A stretch of DNA of 64,000 nucleotides, from positions 1 through 64,000 of the forward strand of contig CAUYUJ010016350.1 of assembly GCA_963575745.1 (NCBI GenBank), written 5' to 3'. The stretch comes from Prorocentrum cordatum. Its lineage: Eukaryota > Sar > Dinophyceae > Prorocentrales > Prorocentraceae. Below the pieces are notes generated by a model. It did not search any database, had not been told where the DNA came from, and saw only the letters and a program-made list of their open reading frames with translations. Position numbers and translations under genes: made by a program. Of the stretch, positions 50,645 through 60,114 are shown piece by piece. Position 1 is the first letter of the stretch. Every line of letters starts with the position of its first letter.

Positions 50645-51791
50645 CCGAGCCGTACCAGCCGAGAGAACCGAAATTAGTTAAAGTTATCGAATACGATATG
50701 ACCGAGTTTTTCGATTCCTGCGTTACCTTATACGCTCAATTGACGGACGCAGACCCGGCCACATATCCGGCCGCGGGTACCCCGTTCGGTCCAGAACTTA
50801 CTGACTTAGAAGACGGACAGGGCGGCCCCAGAGGAGAGATCTACTCCCCGGCTGAGGAGGCTATAGCATCAGCGCTACAGATCAACGTTGACACCGGCCC
50901 TCCTGACCAAGAATTAGAGGTGATTGGCCTCGATGCCGCAGCAGCTAGCCCTGATGACCCTGAGCCACCGACTCAGACGGGAGTGCTTCAGCCAATTGCA
51001 GCAAAAGTCCTGATGCTAATACTTTACGGGGCTAGACTGGCGAGATACGACCTACTCCGTGCCGTGTGTCAAACTGCCAGCTGCATCGCAAAATGGGCAG
51101 ATCAACAAGACATGGACCTCTTCCGCCTCATATGTTACATAAAATGTTCATATCCTTATCGTATGACCTCGAGGGTGGGTGATAAAAAGGAGGATGTTCT
51201 GCTAAAACAATACTCTGATGCAGATATGGCGAGTGACATCCGAACACACAGGAGCACGAGCGCTAGCTACCAAGCAATATGGGGCCCATATACACGGGCA
51301 GGCCAGTCGTTGAGTTCGCAAAGACAAACATGCGCATCTCATAGTACACTTTGGGCCGAGATCGTTGCGGCAGACCTTGCGTTACGCAAGGAACTGCTTG
51401 CGGCATTACCGCTGTGGGAGATCCTGCTGGATAGACCTGCGCGATGTTTATTCTTGGAAGATAACCAAGCAGTTTGCAAAGTCACCAAGGCAGGCGGGTC
51501 AATGAAGCCGATGCATCTAGCAAGAACGCATCGAATCGATGCCGCAGCTGTGTCCGAAGAATTTCTCGTGGCCTTGTTCAATTACAATACGAAAGAACAC
51601 AAAACGAGGCTGCTGATATTGGAACAAGACGATTCGTTGACCCAATGGCGTGGGTCAAAGTATTATACCTCGTCAACACAGTGACGCCTAAGTTCTGGGC
51701 CGCTAAGCGGTGCCAATATTATCTCGACTCAATGTTTTCTGACGGACTTCCCCTGGAACCCGGGGGGATTCCAAGCCCCGCCTGGGCCTAG
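50641..51791 (+). pseudogene. Element C RNase H region
   Basis: The frame opens with an acidic linker. ILYGARLARYDLLRAVCQ near 51020-51080 is the usual step from RT to RNase H. KQYSDADMASDIRTHRSTS near 51208-51263 is the SDAD signature. STLWAEIVAADLALRKELL carries the Glu and FLEDNQAVCKVTKAGG the next Asp. After a frame change near 51600, NEAADIGTRRF gives the last position, so the acidic set is complete. The segment ends FWAAKRCQYYLDSMFSDG before TAG at 51789. Confidence 0.75.
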
Positions 51792-52040
51792 TTCGGCCTT
51801 GCGGAGAGGAGCTGCCATACCTCGCAAAAAGTCAAACAAAAAGAAATGCGCCCCAACAAAGGCAAACCCGTCGTGGCTGCCCCCGGCCAAGCCGAGGAAT
51901 TGTTAAAGACAAAGAATGCAGTCAGCTCAGCTGATGTTGCAGGTAATGCCACTCCTCGGATGGGCAAATAATGTCACAGCAGAAGCTCAGAGAAAACGAG
52001 AGCGATCGAACACACAACAAAAAGAAGCTCTGATCGTGAG
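51792..52040 (+). other. Spacer between gag-pol and the accessory ORFs of element C
   Basis: Adenine-rich, with no clear ORF. It includes a palindrome variant TCAGCTCAGCTGA (51922-51934) and CGGCCAAGCCG (51884-51894). One frame has a short basic stretch (PRKKSNKKK) and a short hydrophobic one. Confidence 0.5.
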
Positions 52041-53984
52041 ATGAAAACCATGTTTGGAATATCGGACAGTGAAAGCGAATCAGAGCCTTCCATGAGACAT
52101 GAAAACAGGGGGGCTGCTTCTAACGACGGTCGCCCGCTTCACAGTCCGCGCTCTGCGCTGGCTGCCAGCTTCCCTGACAAAAGGGATGAATGGATGAGGC
52201 AAGGGCAGAATTTGACACGACATCATTATGTTTCGAGACTTGTCACATTTATGCCGACAATCGGGGATAGTCCCGTCGAGCTTGATAAGCTTGATGATAA
52301 ACGTCGCACATACGCCGTCAACTCCCAACAAGGTTTGGCAATATATCGCATCGACAATTGGCGTGATGAAGAAAGTAGATATCATCTCCCATTGGAATAT
52401 GACTCAGATGGCGATTCTAGCGACGGTGACTATTGCCTCAGCAAATGGACGGGAAACACAGCATTTAAATCCGAGAAGATCTGCGCCCCGGCCACTCAGT
52501 GGACCGGGGAAAGACTTTTATTAGAGTACTGTTGCGGCCCCCAAAGTAGAATAGGAGACCCGAAGAATTTCGCTGACAACTCATGTAAAGTGATTCGATA
52601 CACCGAGGAAGAAGACATGAGGACGGATGAGGGACTCAAAATAGCGCTTAACGACATAGCTGCGTTTAAGGGAAAACATATCACGTTGTGGGGCTCCATG
52701 CCGTGTACAGGAGGCCCCCCTTGGCAGTACGTGAACGAGGCGCATTATTTCCGCGCCGGAAACCACAGGGCCATGCGCAGACTTCGGGGCATTAGAACTG
52801 ATTTCCGTTATCTATTTTGGTATTTCCGTGAGATTGCCCGTGCCGCGCACACAGCGGGGGGCGTTGTATGCATTGAATGGCCTGCCCAATGTAATTATTG
52901 GAGAGACCCTCAGGTAAAGAGTTTTCTTCGAGAGTTGGGATTTGCCAAGGCGGCGTTGCGCGGGTGCGCGTGCGGATTGAAGGGTAGCAAGGGCAATTTC
53001 ATGAAAAAGCCCTGGACGATAGCCACCACCTCTCCCATTGTTGCGGAGGAGTTAGATCGTAGATGTGATGGCACACACGAGCATGTTGAGGCTAGGGGGC
53101 GAGAGTGTAAGAGCGCTGATAATTACACCGATGATTTTGCCAAGCAAGTTCATTTTGCCGTCGCCAACGCCGCAGAGAGAGTTGGGTCGTCTCGTCGTCG
53201 TCCGACCTCCTTTCCTAGTCCTATATGCGCCGCTGCCGTTTCGGCTCAACAGCCTGCGCGGGCTGCCCCGCGACCCGCCCCCCGTAGAGGCGAGCGGTTT
53301 CCTTGCCGCGACTGCTCGAATCTCGCTTGCCGCGGTTTCCGCGTGCCGGAGACGCCGATGACCGAACCCATGTGTCGTCCGCTGGGGAAGAAGGCGGACG
53401 GATCACTGGGTGATGACGCGATCTCAATCCATTCTGACCACATCGTGGATGAAATTGATTCCGACGTTGTTGCTGACAAGGGCAGAGAGGAAGAGGATTA
53501 CAATAATGCTCTCCTCGCCACAATTCGAAAAGCCTCGACGCCGGCTCAGCCGAGCGGGATGGCTTGCCCACCGGTTCGGCCGGATGGGGCTGGACATGAA
53601 CACTTCAGCCCACATGACATTATATCAGAAAATGATGCTGAAATGGAAACTGCCCCGCAGGACAATTCTCGCTCAAAGAAAGTGACTGACCCCAATGTAG
53701 AAGACGTCGAAGCACGGAGGGATAAAGAAGTCTTCAAGCGCCTCCCTGATGAACTGAGGGAGTGGTCCCGTGCGGGACCCAAAGACGGAACCATCAAGTT
53801 TGTGCCGTCAAAGGGCTGGGGTTGGCGCTACACGATGTGGAAGAACGACGTTCTTGACGCGAGAAATGACGCCGTCGTGATTGCATTGAGGGCGGACCTG
53901 GAAACAACGTCTCAGACGATATTACAGCGTTTTATACTCCCAGATCTCCCAGGACCCGTGGACCGTGCATTGGATTATGTTTGA
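52041..53984 (+). CDS. Element C methyltransferase-like ORF (domain shared with copia-1)
   Basis: The ATG at 52041 (MKTMFGISDSESESEPS) gives 647 intact codons. The first 150 residues are polar. Residues 159-372 (52515-53156) form the domain also found in copia-1 at 17736-18383. Shared landmarks, in order, are LLEYCCGPQSRIG, KVIRYTEEEDM, SMPCTGGPPWQ (PCT at 52701), CIEWPAQCNYW (EWP at 52875), GCACGLKG, KKPWTIAT and THEHVEARGR (53073-53102), then KS-x2-NYT. The order motif-I-like, PC, EWP recalls cytosine-C5 methyltransferases (PC and ENV), but identity to any characterised enzyme is low by eye. Here the domain stands as its own ORF after RNase H; in copia-1 it is inside Pol. The C-terminal part is acidic, then helical (DEEVFKRLPDELREW-like). 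Function not known. Confidence 0.65.
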   Translation: MKTMFGISDSESESEPSMRHENRGAASNDGRPLHSPRSALAASFPDKRDEWMRQGQNLTRHHYVSRLVTFMPTIGDSPVELDKLDDKRRTYAVNSQQGLAIYRIDNWRDEESRYHLPLEYDSDGDSSDGDYCLSKWTGNTAFKSEKICAPATQWTGERLLLEYCCGPQSRIGDPKNFADNSCKVIRYTEEEDMRTDEGLKIALNDIAAFKGKHITLWGSMPCTGGPPWQYVNEAHYFRAGNHRAMRRLRGIRTDFRYLFWYFREIARAAHTAGGVVCIEWPAQCNYWRDPQVKSFLRELGFAKAALRGCACGLKGSKGNFMKKPWTIATTSPIVAEELDRRCDGTHEHVEARGRECKSADNYTDDFAKQVHFAVANAAERVGSSRRRPTSFPSPICAAAVSAQQPARAAPRPAPRRGERFPCRDCSNLACRGFRVPETPMTEPMCRPLGKKADGSLGDDAISIHSDHIVDEIDSDVVADKGREEEDYNNALLATIRKASTPAQPSGMACPPVRPDGAGHEHFSPHDIISENDAEMETAPQDNSRSKKVTDPNVEDVEARRDKEVFKRLPDELREWSRAGPKDGTIKFVPSKGWGWRYTMWKNDVLDARNDAVVIALRADLETTSQTILQRFILPDLPGPVDRALDYV

Positions 53985-54276
53985 GCGAAAGGATACTTGC
54001 CGTTTCGATTGTGCCCCTCCTGACGTCGACAAAATACCCGTGGGAACGTTCCTCCAAACGTATCCTGACGAAAAGACGAAGTTGATCAGTAGGGTGTACA
54101 CACAACCCCCAGAAGAGAGCCTTCGTGGTATAATCCGAACACTCGAGCCGGGAGAAGTGTTTGGTCCCACCGTCGGCCCAGCCGTTCAGTGCGAGACCCA
54201 CTGGGGCAGTTATGTGAGTGTACCAGTGAGGGATCACAGGGAAAAAGGCTCTCAAAAGGACTGGATTGATATTTAG
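53965..54276 (+). CDS. Small frame continuing the methyltransferase-like ORF
   Basis: Overlaps the end of the previous ORF in the next frame and reads as its continuation after a frameshift (CAPPDVDKIPVGTFLQTYP, EVFGPTVGPAVQCETHWG). It ends at TAG 54274. It is beta-rich and not recognised. Confidence 0.45.
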   Translation: MHWIMFERKDTCRFDCAPPDVDKIPVGTFLQTYPDEKTKLISRVYTQPPEESLRGIIRTLEPGEVFGPTVGPAVQCETHWGSYVSVPVRDHREKGSQKDWIDI

Positions 54277-54333
54277 AGGCCTTCCTCTCGAAAGCCTCCC
54301 CACGGCTCAGCCGTTGCGGAAGGGTGGGGAACG

Positions 54334-55503
54334 ATGTTCGCTTTTCCAGTGATTAAAGGAAAATACAGTGCACCCGTGCACGTTGTCGAGGAAGCCCTTA
54401 CTGCCGCCGCAAAGGCGGCGTACTTCGAGGACGCACCTAAGCAGGCAGTGCACTGGAGGAAAAGACAACGCCCCTGGAAGAGGCCACAGAACTTTGAGAA
54501 ATGGCTTGCCGAAGACGGACTCAACCCGGATGCTGATGAGGACTCGCCGCAAAAGAAGCCGAAGACTGCAACGGAGGCGCCCGACGACTCGACCGCCGAG
54601 GCTTGCCGATCAGCTGTTGTGGGCCAATATGAGCCATCAGTGGATGACCATGGGAATGCGAAACAGGCGGCTGGCGAACCACCAGCCGGCCAGCCTCCCA
54701 ACATTGAGAATCTTCTTGGCTTAGCCAGTGGAGGCAGTGGTGGTGCCCCCCCTCGCGGCTCAGCCGGCGATGATGGGGATCAACCGCCATCTGGCGGGTT
54801 CCCCTCACGCGACGACCCCCCCTCAGGGGGAGGAGGAGGAGGTGGGCCGCCTGACTCGGGACCCGCAGCGTCAGATCCCGAGCCCGAAGACAAACCTTAC
54901 ATCGGTCGCGGCCCGTGGAACGCCCTTGAGCATCTTCGCATGAAAGGGAGCTTTGGGCGTGTTCCGCCCCCCCGGGACGAATGGCGAGCAATAGTGGGCG
55001 AAATCCTTGACCTTTATATGGAAGTCACAGACCCAAAATTGAGATTCTGGTCAGGCAACCTGGATTTTGCCGAGAAATGTGAGGCGATCACAAAGATCGC
55101 CGAGGTTCATGGTCACTCGTGGATTCCATTCACCGGAGAAGACCTCGCCACTATGTCGTCCACGGGGAAGTCTGTGACGGACTTCTTCCGACCGCTGACC
55201 CAGATGACGAATGGGTCTTATCGTAGTTGGTCATGTTACGTTCATATCGTGTCTGACTCCACACTTACGTCCAAGGACACATCAGGGGCGCCTCAGCCGA
55301 GCCTTATGCCTGAGTACCACCTGCGAAATTCGGCATTTGGAAGCGCACAATCGGCTAAGAGCGGAGCACTATTCAACGGCATTGCCGCCGACTCTGCGAA
55401 CTTTCAGTGGGCAAACAATGGTATTACAATGAAGGGACTCACACCCCAATTCGCTTCACTTTTTGGAATCTCAACGACATTGTTGACCAATCGGGCAAAT
55501 TGA
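54334..55503 (+). CDS. Unrecognised ORF of element C (389 codons)
   Basis: The ATG at 54334 (MFAFPVIKGKYSAPVH) lies about 20 bases after a palindrome copy at 54303. Residues 1-70 are helical. Residues 70-180 are low complexity (Gly/Pro/Asp). The rest is globular (EWRAIVGEILDLYMEVTDP, AEVHGHSWIPFTGEDLATM). Near 55470 the coding probably passes into the overlapping frame of the next ORF, since that frame starts abruptly without a start. No family is recognised. Confidence 0.5.
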   Translation: MFAFPVIKGKYSAPVHVVEEALTAAAKAAYFEDAPKQAVHWRKRQRPWKRPQNFEKWLAEDGLNPDADEDSPQKKPKTATEAPDDSTAEACRSAVVGQYEPSVDDHGNAKQAAGEPPAGQPPNIENLLGLASGGSGGAPPRGSAGDDGDQPPSGGFPSRDDPPSGGGGGGGPPDSGPAASDPEPEDKPYIGRGPWNALEHLRMKGSFGRVPPPRDEWRAIVGEILDLYMEVTDPKLRFWSGNLDFAEKCEAITKIAEVHGHSWIPFTGEDLATMSSTGKSVTDFFRPLTQMTNGSYRSWSCYVHIVSDSTLTSKDTSGAPQPSLMPEYHLRNSAFGSAQSAKSGALFNGIAADSANFQWANNGITMKGLTPQFASLFGISTTLLTNRAN

Positions 55504-57020
55504 ACGGAGTCGGCACTGGAGGCAAAATCACTGAGAAACCGTTTACTTTCGCAGGGAGCCTCAGGCAGATGGTAAAGGACGCCGTGGATTTGATCGACGA
55601 TATAATGAAACGGTCCCAACAAGGGACTATAGAAATAATGTATGTCGGCGGGGGCTCGACGCGTTGGCAAGTAGATGATGACGGCGTCGGCCCGATGTGG
55701 GCCGATGTTGCCACTATGGTCCGAGCCAGAATGAACCGTTGGATTGAACACTTTAAAACGATAGGATTGTTCCCCAGAATAATGATCCTCGACGGTGTCA
55801 GCCTATACCGCCAGTTTAGGCACCGCAATGAGGATGCTTTCCATTTCTGTGCTTCCCATGATGATTATCAAGTTTTTGACGGGGGGGAATCCCGGAAGGT
55901 CCTTGCCGCGGAATTGTGTGTCGAATACATGATTAAATCGGCCAAACTGGCTGTGCCACTTTTCTGTCAGCCTGCCGGCGGCTCAACCGTCGGGGAAGGC
56001 CGCGTAACCTGCCCGGTGAGGGAGGACAAGTACGCCCAACAGGAGGCAAAAGTCGAAGATCTTGTCATGTATTGGCAGGACTGGTCCCCGACAGAAGGTA
56101 ACATTCCCAGGTCGATACATGGCGCGCTCCCATTTAAGGAAAGACTGACCGACGAACGCTTCCCTGTCGTTTCTAACGGAGCTGGAGGCAGTGCTAGATA
56201 TTCGTCCTATTCGAACGAATTTAAAGACTTCCTTAAAAGGGGAGGTGTCTATGAGGACTTCTTCCCATGGAAAGATGATGCTTACTTTTTGCCCCGAGGA
56301 GAAATCTTCTGTCCTGGAATGCCACCGAGGGGGAAGACCCAGAGACCAGCGACCGAGGGAGTCCAGAATGATGAGCCAATGCGTGCCGTACTCGAGGAAC
56401 TCCACAAAGCAGCACCAACGGCGATGCCGAGCGGCTTAGCCGTTGCGGCGAGTAGTGCAACGCCAAGTGACATTGCGGCCCCTGTGTTTACAAAAGTTTT
56501 GACCGGCCAGGCCGGCGTTGTTGTCGCAACTGACAAGGCCAAACCCGTCGGCTCAGCCGGAACGGGCTCTGGTTCTAGCGCAATGACGGCTCAGTCACCA
56601 CGCGCCGATCCGCTGGCTCCTGCGACCAATATCAAGGATATCGAAAACCCCGGGGAAACAGCTGAAAGGACTATTCGTGAGAACTGCCCCGAGGGTAGAT
56701 TGTCTTTGATTAGTAAGAGGCAAAAGAGCAATATCCCAAGGAGACCGCAAGAAGGACGACCTGGAGAAGAAGAATGTTTGTGGCCGATCCATAAGGAGTA
56801 TCAGCAGATAAAGAATCTGCCGATAAAAGATGCAAAGACTGGTGAGGTTACTCGTCGCAATGTCCTTTGCCCATTCACGGTCGCCAGCGGCAATCTTCAC
56901 CGGGGCATGATGCCGTTTAATGCGTACCCAGGCGAAAAGGGCCAGGCTGCTGAGGTCGCTGAGGGAAGAGATCCCCCTTCACAGCTCGGAACGGAAAACG
57001 ATCCTAAAAGATGCGAGTAG
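55407..57020 (+). CDS. Element C ORF with possible SGNH-hydrolase-like segment
   Basis: A 537-codon frame overlapping the previous one by 97 nt. Residues 15-200 are globular: FTFWNLNDIVDQSGKL, then IEIMYVGGGSTRWQVDDD, FPRIMILDGVSLYRQF, and DAFHFCASHDDYQVFDGG. An Asn-Asp pair, a Gly-Gly-x-Ser strand and a late Asp/His cluster recall SGNH hydrolases, but there is no clear GDS block and the call is weak. The last 150 residues are disordered and contain two palindrome copies. Its upstream part is probably fused to 54334-55503 by a frameshift near 55470. Confidence 0.4.
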   Translation: MGKQWYYNEGTHTPIRFTFWNLNDIVDQSGKLNGVGTGGKITEKPFTFAGSLRQMVKDAVDLIDDIMKRSQQGTIEIMYVGGGSTRWQVDDDGVGPMWADVATMVRARMNRWIEHFKTIGLFPRIMILDGVSLYRQFRHRNEDAFHFCASHDDYQVFDGGESRKVLAAELCVEYMIKSAKLAVPLFCQPAGGSTVGEGRVTCPVREDKYAQQEAKVEDLVMYWQDWSPTEGNIPRSIHGALPFKERLTDERFPVVSNGAGGSARYSSYSNEFKDFLKRGGVYEDFFPWKDDAYFLPRGEIFCPGMPPRGKTQRPATEGVQNDEPMRAVLEELHKAAPTAMPSGLAVAASSATPSDIAAPVFTKVLTGQAGVVVATDKAKPVGSAGTGSGSSAMTAQSPRADPLAPATNIKDIENPGETAERTIRENCPEGRLSLISKRQKSNIPRRPQEGRPGEEECLWPIHKEYQQIKNLPIKDAKTGEVTRRNVLCPFTVASGNLHRGMMPFNAYPGEKGQAAEVAEGRDPPSQLGTENDPKRCE

Positions 57021-59070
57021 CCCCGTGTGGCTTGCCCACCAGATGCTCCAGCCAACGACGAGAGTTCCACCGATGACAAAGAACTATCTAGTGCCGAACT
57101 GGGCTCGTTTCTTCAGGATTAAAGCAGACAGGTCGATACGAACGCTGAATGCCACCGTGGCCGATCGCTTGAATTGGGCAGAGTTGAGGTTGACATCCCA
57201 CAAAGTGGGCAAAGCCCATTGCGTCGAATTAGCGGTGCCTTTCTTCCTGACAAGAGATAAGCTTGCGGAGGTCTCAGACCCATCCACCAGCTGGACAAAG
57301 CAGTCGCATGGTACATCAGTATCAACACTTCATGCTATTTTGGAGGGACATCAACTGCTTCCCTCAAATCCTCAATACGGCGGAAGCGTGAAAACACATG
57401 TGGCTGGTGTGTATTAATTCCCATGTACTGACAATCCCAGCACGCGCACCACTTACCCCATTGCGGAGGAGACCTTTGGAGATGGCATTTGGGTTACGGC
57501 CGAGATTGTCTACTATGCCAAGACGACCAAATCTATTAGAGGATCACCGACACAGTACGTGAGTAATCCAGAGACTGATGTTTTATTCGAACTGCGACTC
57601 TATCATTGGACTGCAGCAGCCGTGTGGGTTACTCAAGCATGGACACATTTGCTGCATGTTGCCAGGGATAAAGGATGGAATCTCGAAGTGGACTTCGAGT
57701 TTGAGAGATACCGAGACCCAGAACGGACTGAGCACACGAACAAGGTCCGGGATGCTCAAAAGGCTTGGGCCCCCGGCTTGACCTCTTTCGAGTGGCAAAA
57801 GGGGGCGCGCCCCCATTTGAGGGGGGAAGGCGAAACAGACTCAGAAAAATATGATGATATTTGGCCGTGGCTTCAAGTCAAAGGAGTCAGACTGATTAAG
57901 ATTCACCCTATACATAGGGATGAGGCTCCGGATAGATCAGTTCAGTTGGTTGAGCAGAATGCAAAGGATGAAGAGAGGGCAGGTGGAGGGGGCGAAAAGG
58001 AGCTGCCGGCGGCTAAGACGCCCGGCGATCCGTTTTCGATGGATAGAAAGGACTTCTCTGATCTTGGAAGGGCGCCTGCGAAGCCCGATAGGGCCTACAA
58101 GGCGCCACCCCCGAGGGCTGCCAGTCGGCCCCCTGTCCCTCCCCCTCCTGGCGGGCCGAAAGAAATTCCCGCCAAGAAGGCTCCGCCAGCGATTCGCATT
58201 CCATCGAGTCCTCCGGGCCAACGGCCGAATGTCACTGGGCAGGCGCATGCTCCGCCTGCGAAAGAGGTTTCTTCCAAGAAGGCCCCTCCTCCGAGGACCG
58301 ATCCCGGGTCGGAGAACTTAGGGCAACCGCCGGCGAAGATGCCTCGATATGATGTAGACCCCGCTACTTCTATGACTGCCCAACCACCGGCTAAGTCGAG
58401 TGGCTCAGGTGCAGTTGGTAGCAGACCTTGGAGGCCGAGCGTTCCTGATCCTCCGTCAGAATTAAATATATTCGCCGGGGCCAACGTTTCTGGCTCCTCG
58501 TCTGTTACACGGAGCCATCAGACAAATGAGCTTCGCTCCAAACAAGCACCTTCCATGCAGGCACCCAGTTGGACCAGGCGCTGGGACGCCCCGCCCCGCG
58601 GCGACGGCGGCCCCGCGGGCGAGCGACCCCGGTCTGCGCATGCCACGCCTGGAGAGGCGAAGGCTGCATCGGATGATGCTGGTGTTCCTGAAAGAGATGG
58701 AAAAGGCAATGTAACGAACTGGCGCGACGTTAGCCCCGCGGCTCAGTCGGACGGGGACCATTCATCTCAGCATTCGCCTGACTTGGAAGGAGATGATGAC
58801 TTTACTACCATCATAATGACAATCAAAGAGGTCTCGTGCTTGCATTTTGAATATCCGAGATCTAGTTCAGTGTTGAGAAATGAAAAATATTTATTTTACC
58901 ACTTGCGAGGGCTACAGTCGAGAGCAAATGACACCCAGGACAACACTATACTGCTGAAAAAGGTTCAGAGTCACTGCTGCACCATACATCAAGGCAGCGA
59001 AATGCATTTACGAGGTGAGTACACCAGACGAGCTGGAGCAGATAAACACATATCCCCCCGCGTGGAATGA
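56920..59070 (+). pseudogene. Element C ADP-ribosyltransferase-like ORF, one in-frame TAA
   Basis: One frame runs from about 56980 to 59070 with a single TAA at 57415-57417. Before it: WTKQSHGTSVSTLHAILEGH, then QLLPS, and a Gly before THVAGVY. After it: AEETFGDGIWVTAEIVYYA. The run H-G-T-S, a helix ending in a Leu/Ser turn, then G-x-Y, is the layout of the NAD-binding core of the ART superfamily (PARP-like and Tpt1-like). The region after 57900 is Pro/Lys-rich and disordered. From 58740 a short globular part follows (IIMTIKEVSCLHFEYP). Fold assignment is from pattern only. Substrate unknown. Confidence 0.4.
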
Positions 59071-60114
59071 CTTTGCTAATGCTATCGTCGAACAAATTTT
59101 GAAGGTGGACAGAAATTTTGTGCGCACTCCGATGATAGCGGACGGACCTCGATGTCAAGACGTAAGAAGGCAGAAGATTCTGGGGGCATGGTCAGAGTGC
59201 GCACCCCTCCTGCCCCTCCGCCCGGCTCAGCCGGAGCGGAACAAGAGAGCCGCCGTGATGCACAAGATGAGCAGTCGAATCCGACACAAGTGCCGTCGGA
59301 CGAAGGAACGTCACGCATTAACGATGATGGGACAAAACATGTTCCCAAAGGCCGAGCTCCGTCGCCACCGGGGGCCTCGGCCCACCCGGAAGCACAAGAA
59401 ATGGACGAAGAATCGGAGGACTCTTGCACAAAGCTTCCGCACGAGAAGGATCCTCAATTTCTGGAGTCAATGGATGGCGAAAGTTTTCCACATGGACCCG
59501 CGTCTACGAGTATGTTCCGAAGATTGCGCCTTCCGCCTACTCCAGATAAAAGACAGGGACGGCCGCAGCACAGGGATCCTTACGATGGGGACCGAGAAGT
59601 AACGGTGGGACATGCTGCTGAATTTAAAGGGAGACGATTGTATGTGACAACAGATGAACGCCATCGCATACTTCAAGCTACACCTGGGCCTCTAAAGCAG
59701 ATGCTCCAGGACGCCCATATCACGGGCCCTGTGCCACCCAACGTCGAAGCCATCCGTGAGCAAACGGAAATTACGCTTCGATACATGGCAGAATTCGTGG
59801 AATATCCAATCTTTGCAATATTGGTGGGTCTCAATCAAGACGACGGATCTTTCGCGCATGCAGAGGACTATATGAGAGCCGAGTGTCATTCCGATGACTG
59901 TCCTGATGGTTTTTCTCCGGGCGCCTATGCGTGCTTGCGGCCACTCATAGTTGGAGAAGATGACGGTGAAAACCCGGCTGCCTTAGGCAGTTCGGACACC
60001 TGGAGTGGCCTGAGTTCCCGAGCGGATGATTTGGCCAAAATATGTGGTCAATGTGCTGTATACATCGCGAGGCATTGTTCGGACTATGCTAGATCGTCAG
60101 GAGGCTGGGTCTAA
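59015..60114 (+). pseudogene. Unrecognised ORF of element C before the Tpt1-like region
   Basis: Coding starts in one frame (VSTPDELEQINTYPPAW, FANAIVEQILKVDRNF) and shifts near 59150 to a frame with ATG (MSRRKKAEDSGGMVRV). A disordered part with a palindrome copy (59223) follows. Then globular text appears: GRRLYVTTDERHRILQATP, ITLRYMAEFVEYPIFAIL, GQCAVYIARHCSDYARSSG. TAA at 60112-60114 ends it, but the same frame continues open into the next feature. No family is recognised. Confidence 0.45.

Larger units (their letters stand above)
43293..59233. repeat. Dispersed 11-bp near-palindrome CGGCTNAGCCG
   Basis: Exact copies start at 43293, 43830, 45165, 45737, 46403, 48701, 53542, 54303, 54756, 56432, 56549 and 59223. 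The central base is C, A or T. Variants that keep the pairing while changing bases include GTGGCTCAGCCAC (49162), CCGCTAAGCGG (51700), TCAGCTCAGCTGA (51922) and CAGCTTAGCTG (60183). One-mismatch forms occur at 54174, 55979, 58388 and 58739. They fall in different reading frames (PAKP, PAQP, GSA, RLSR), and one is non-coding, so the DNA or RNA sequence and not the protein is what is shared. No copy was noticed in copia-1, copia-2 or element A. Confidence 0.85.
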
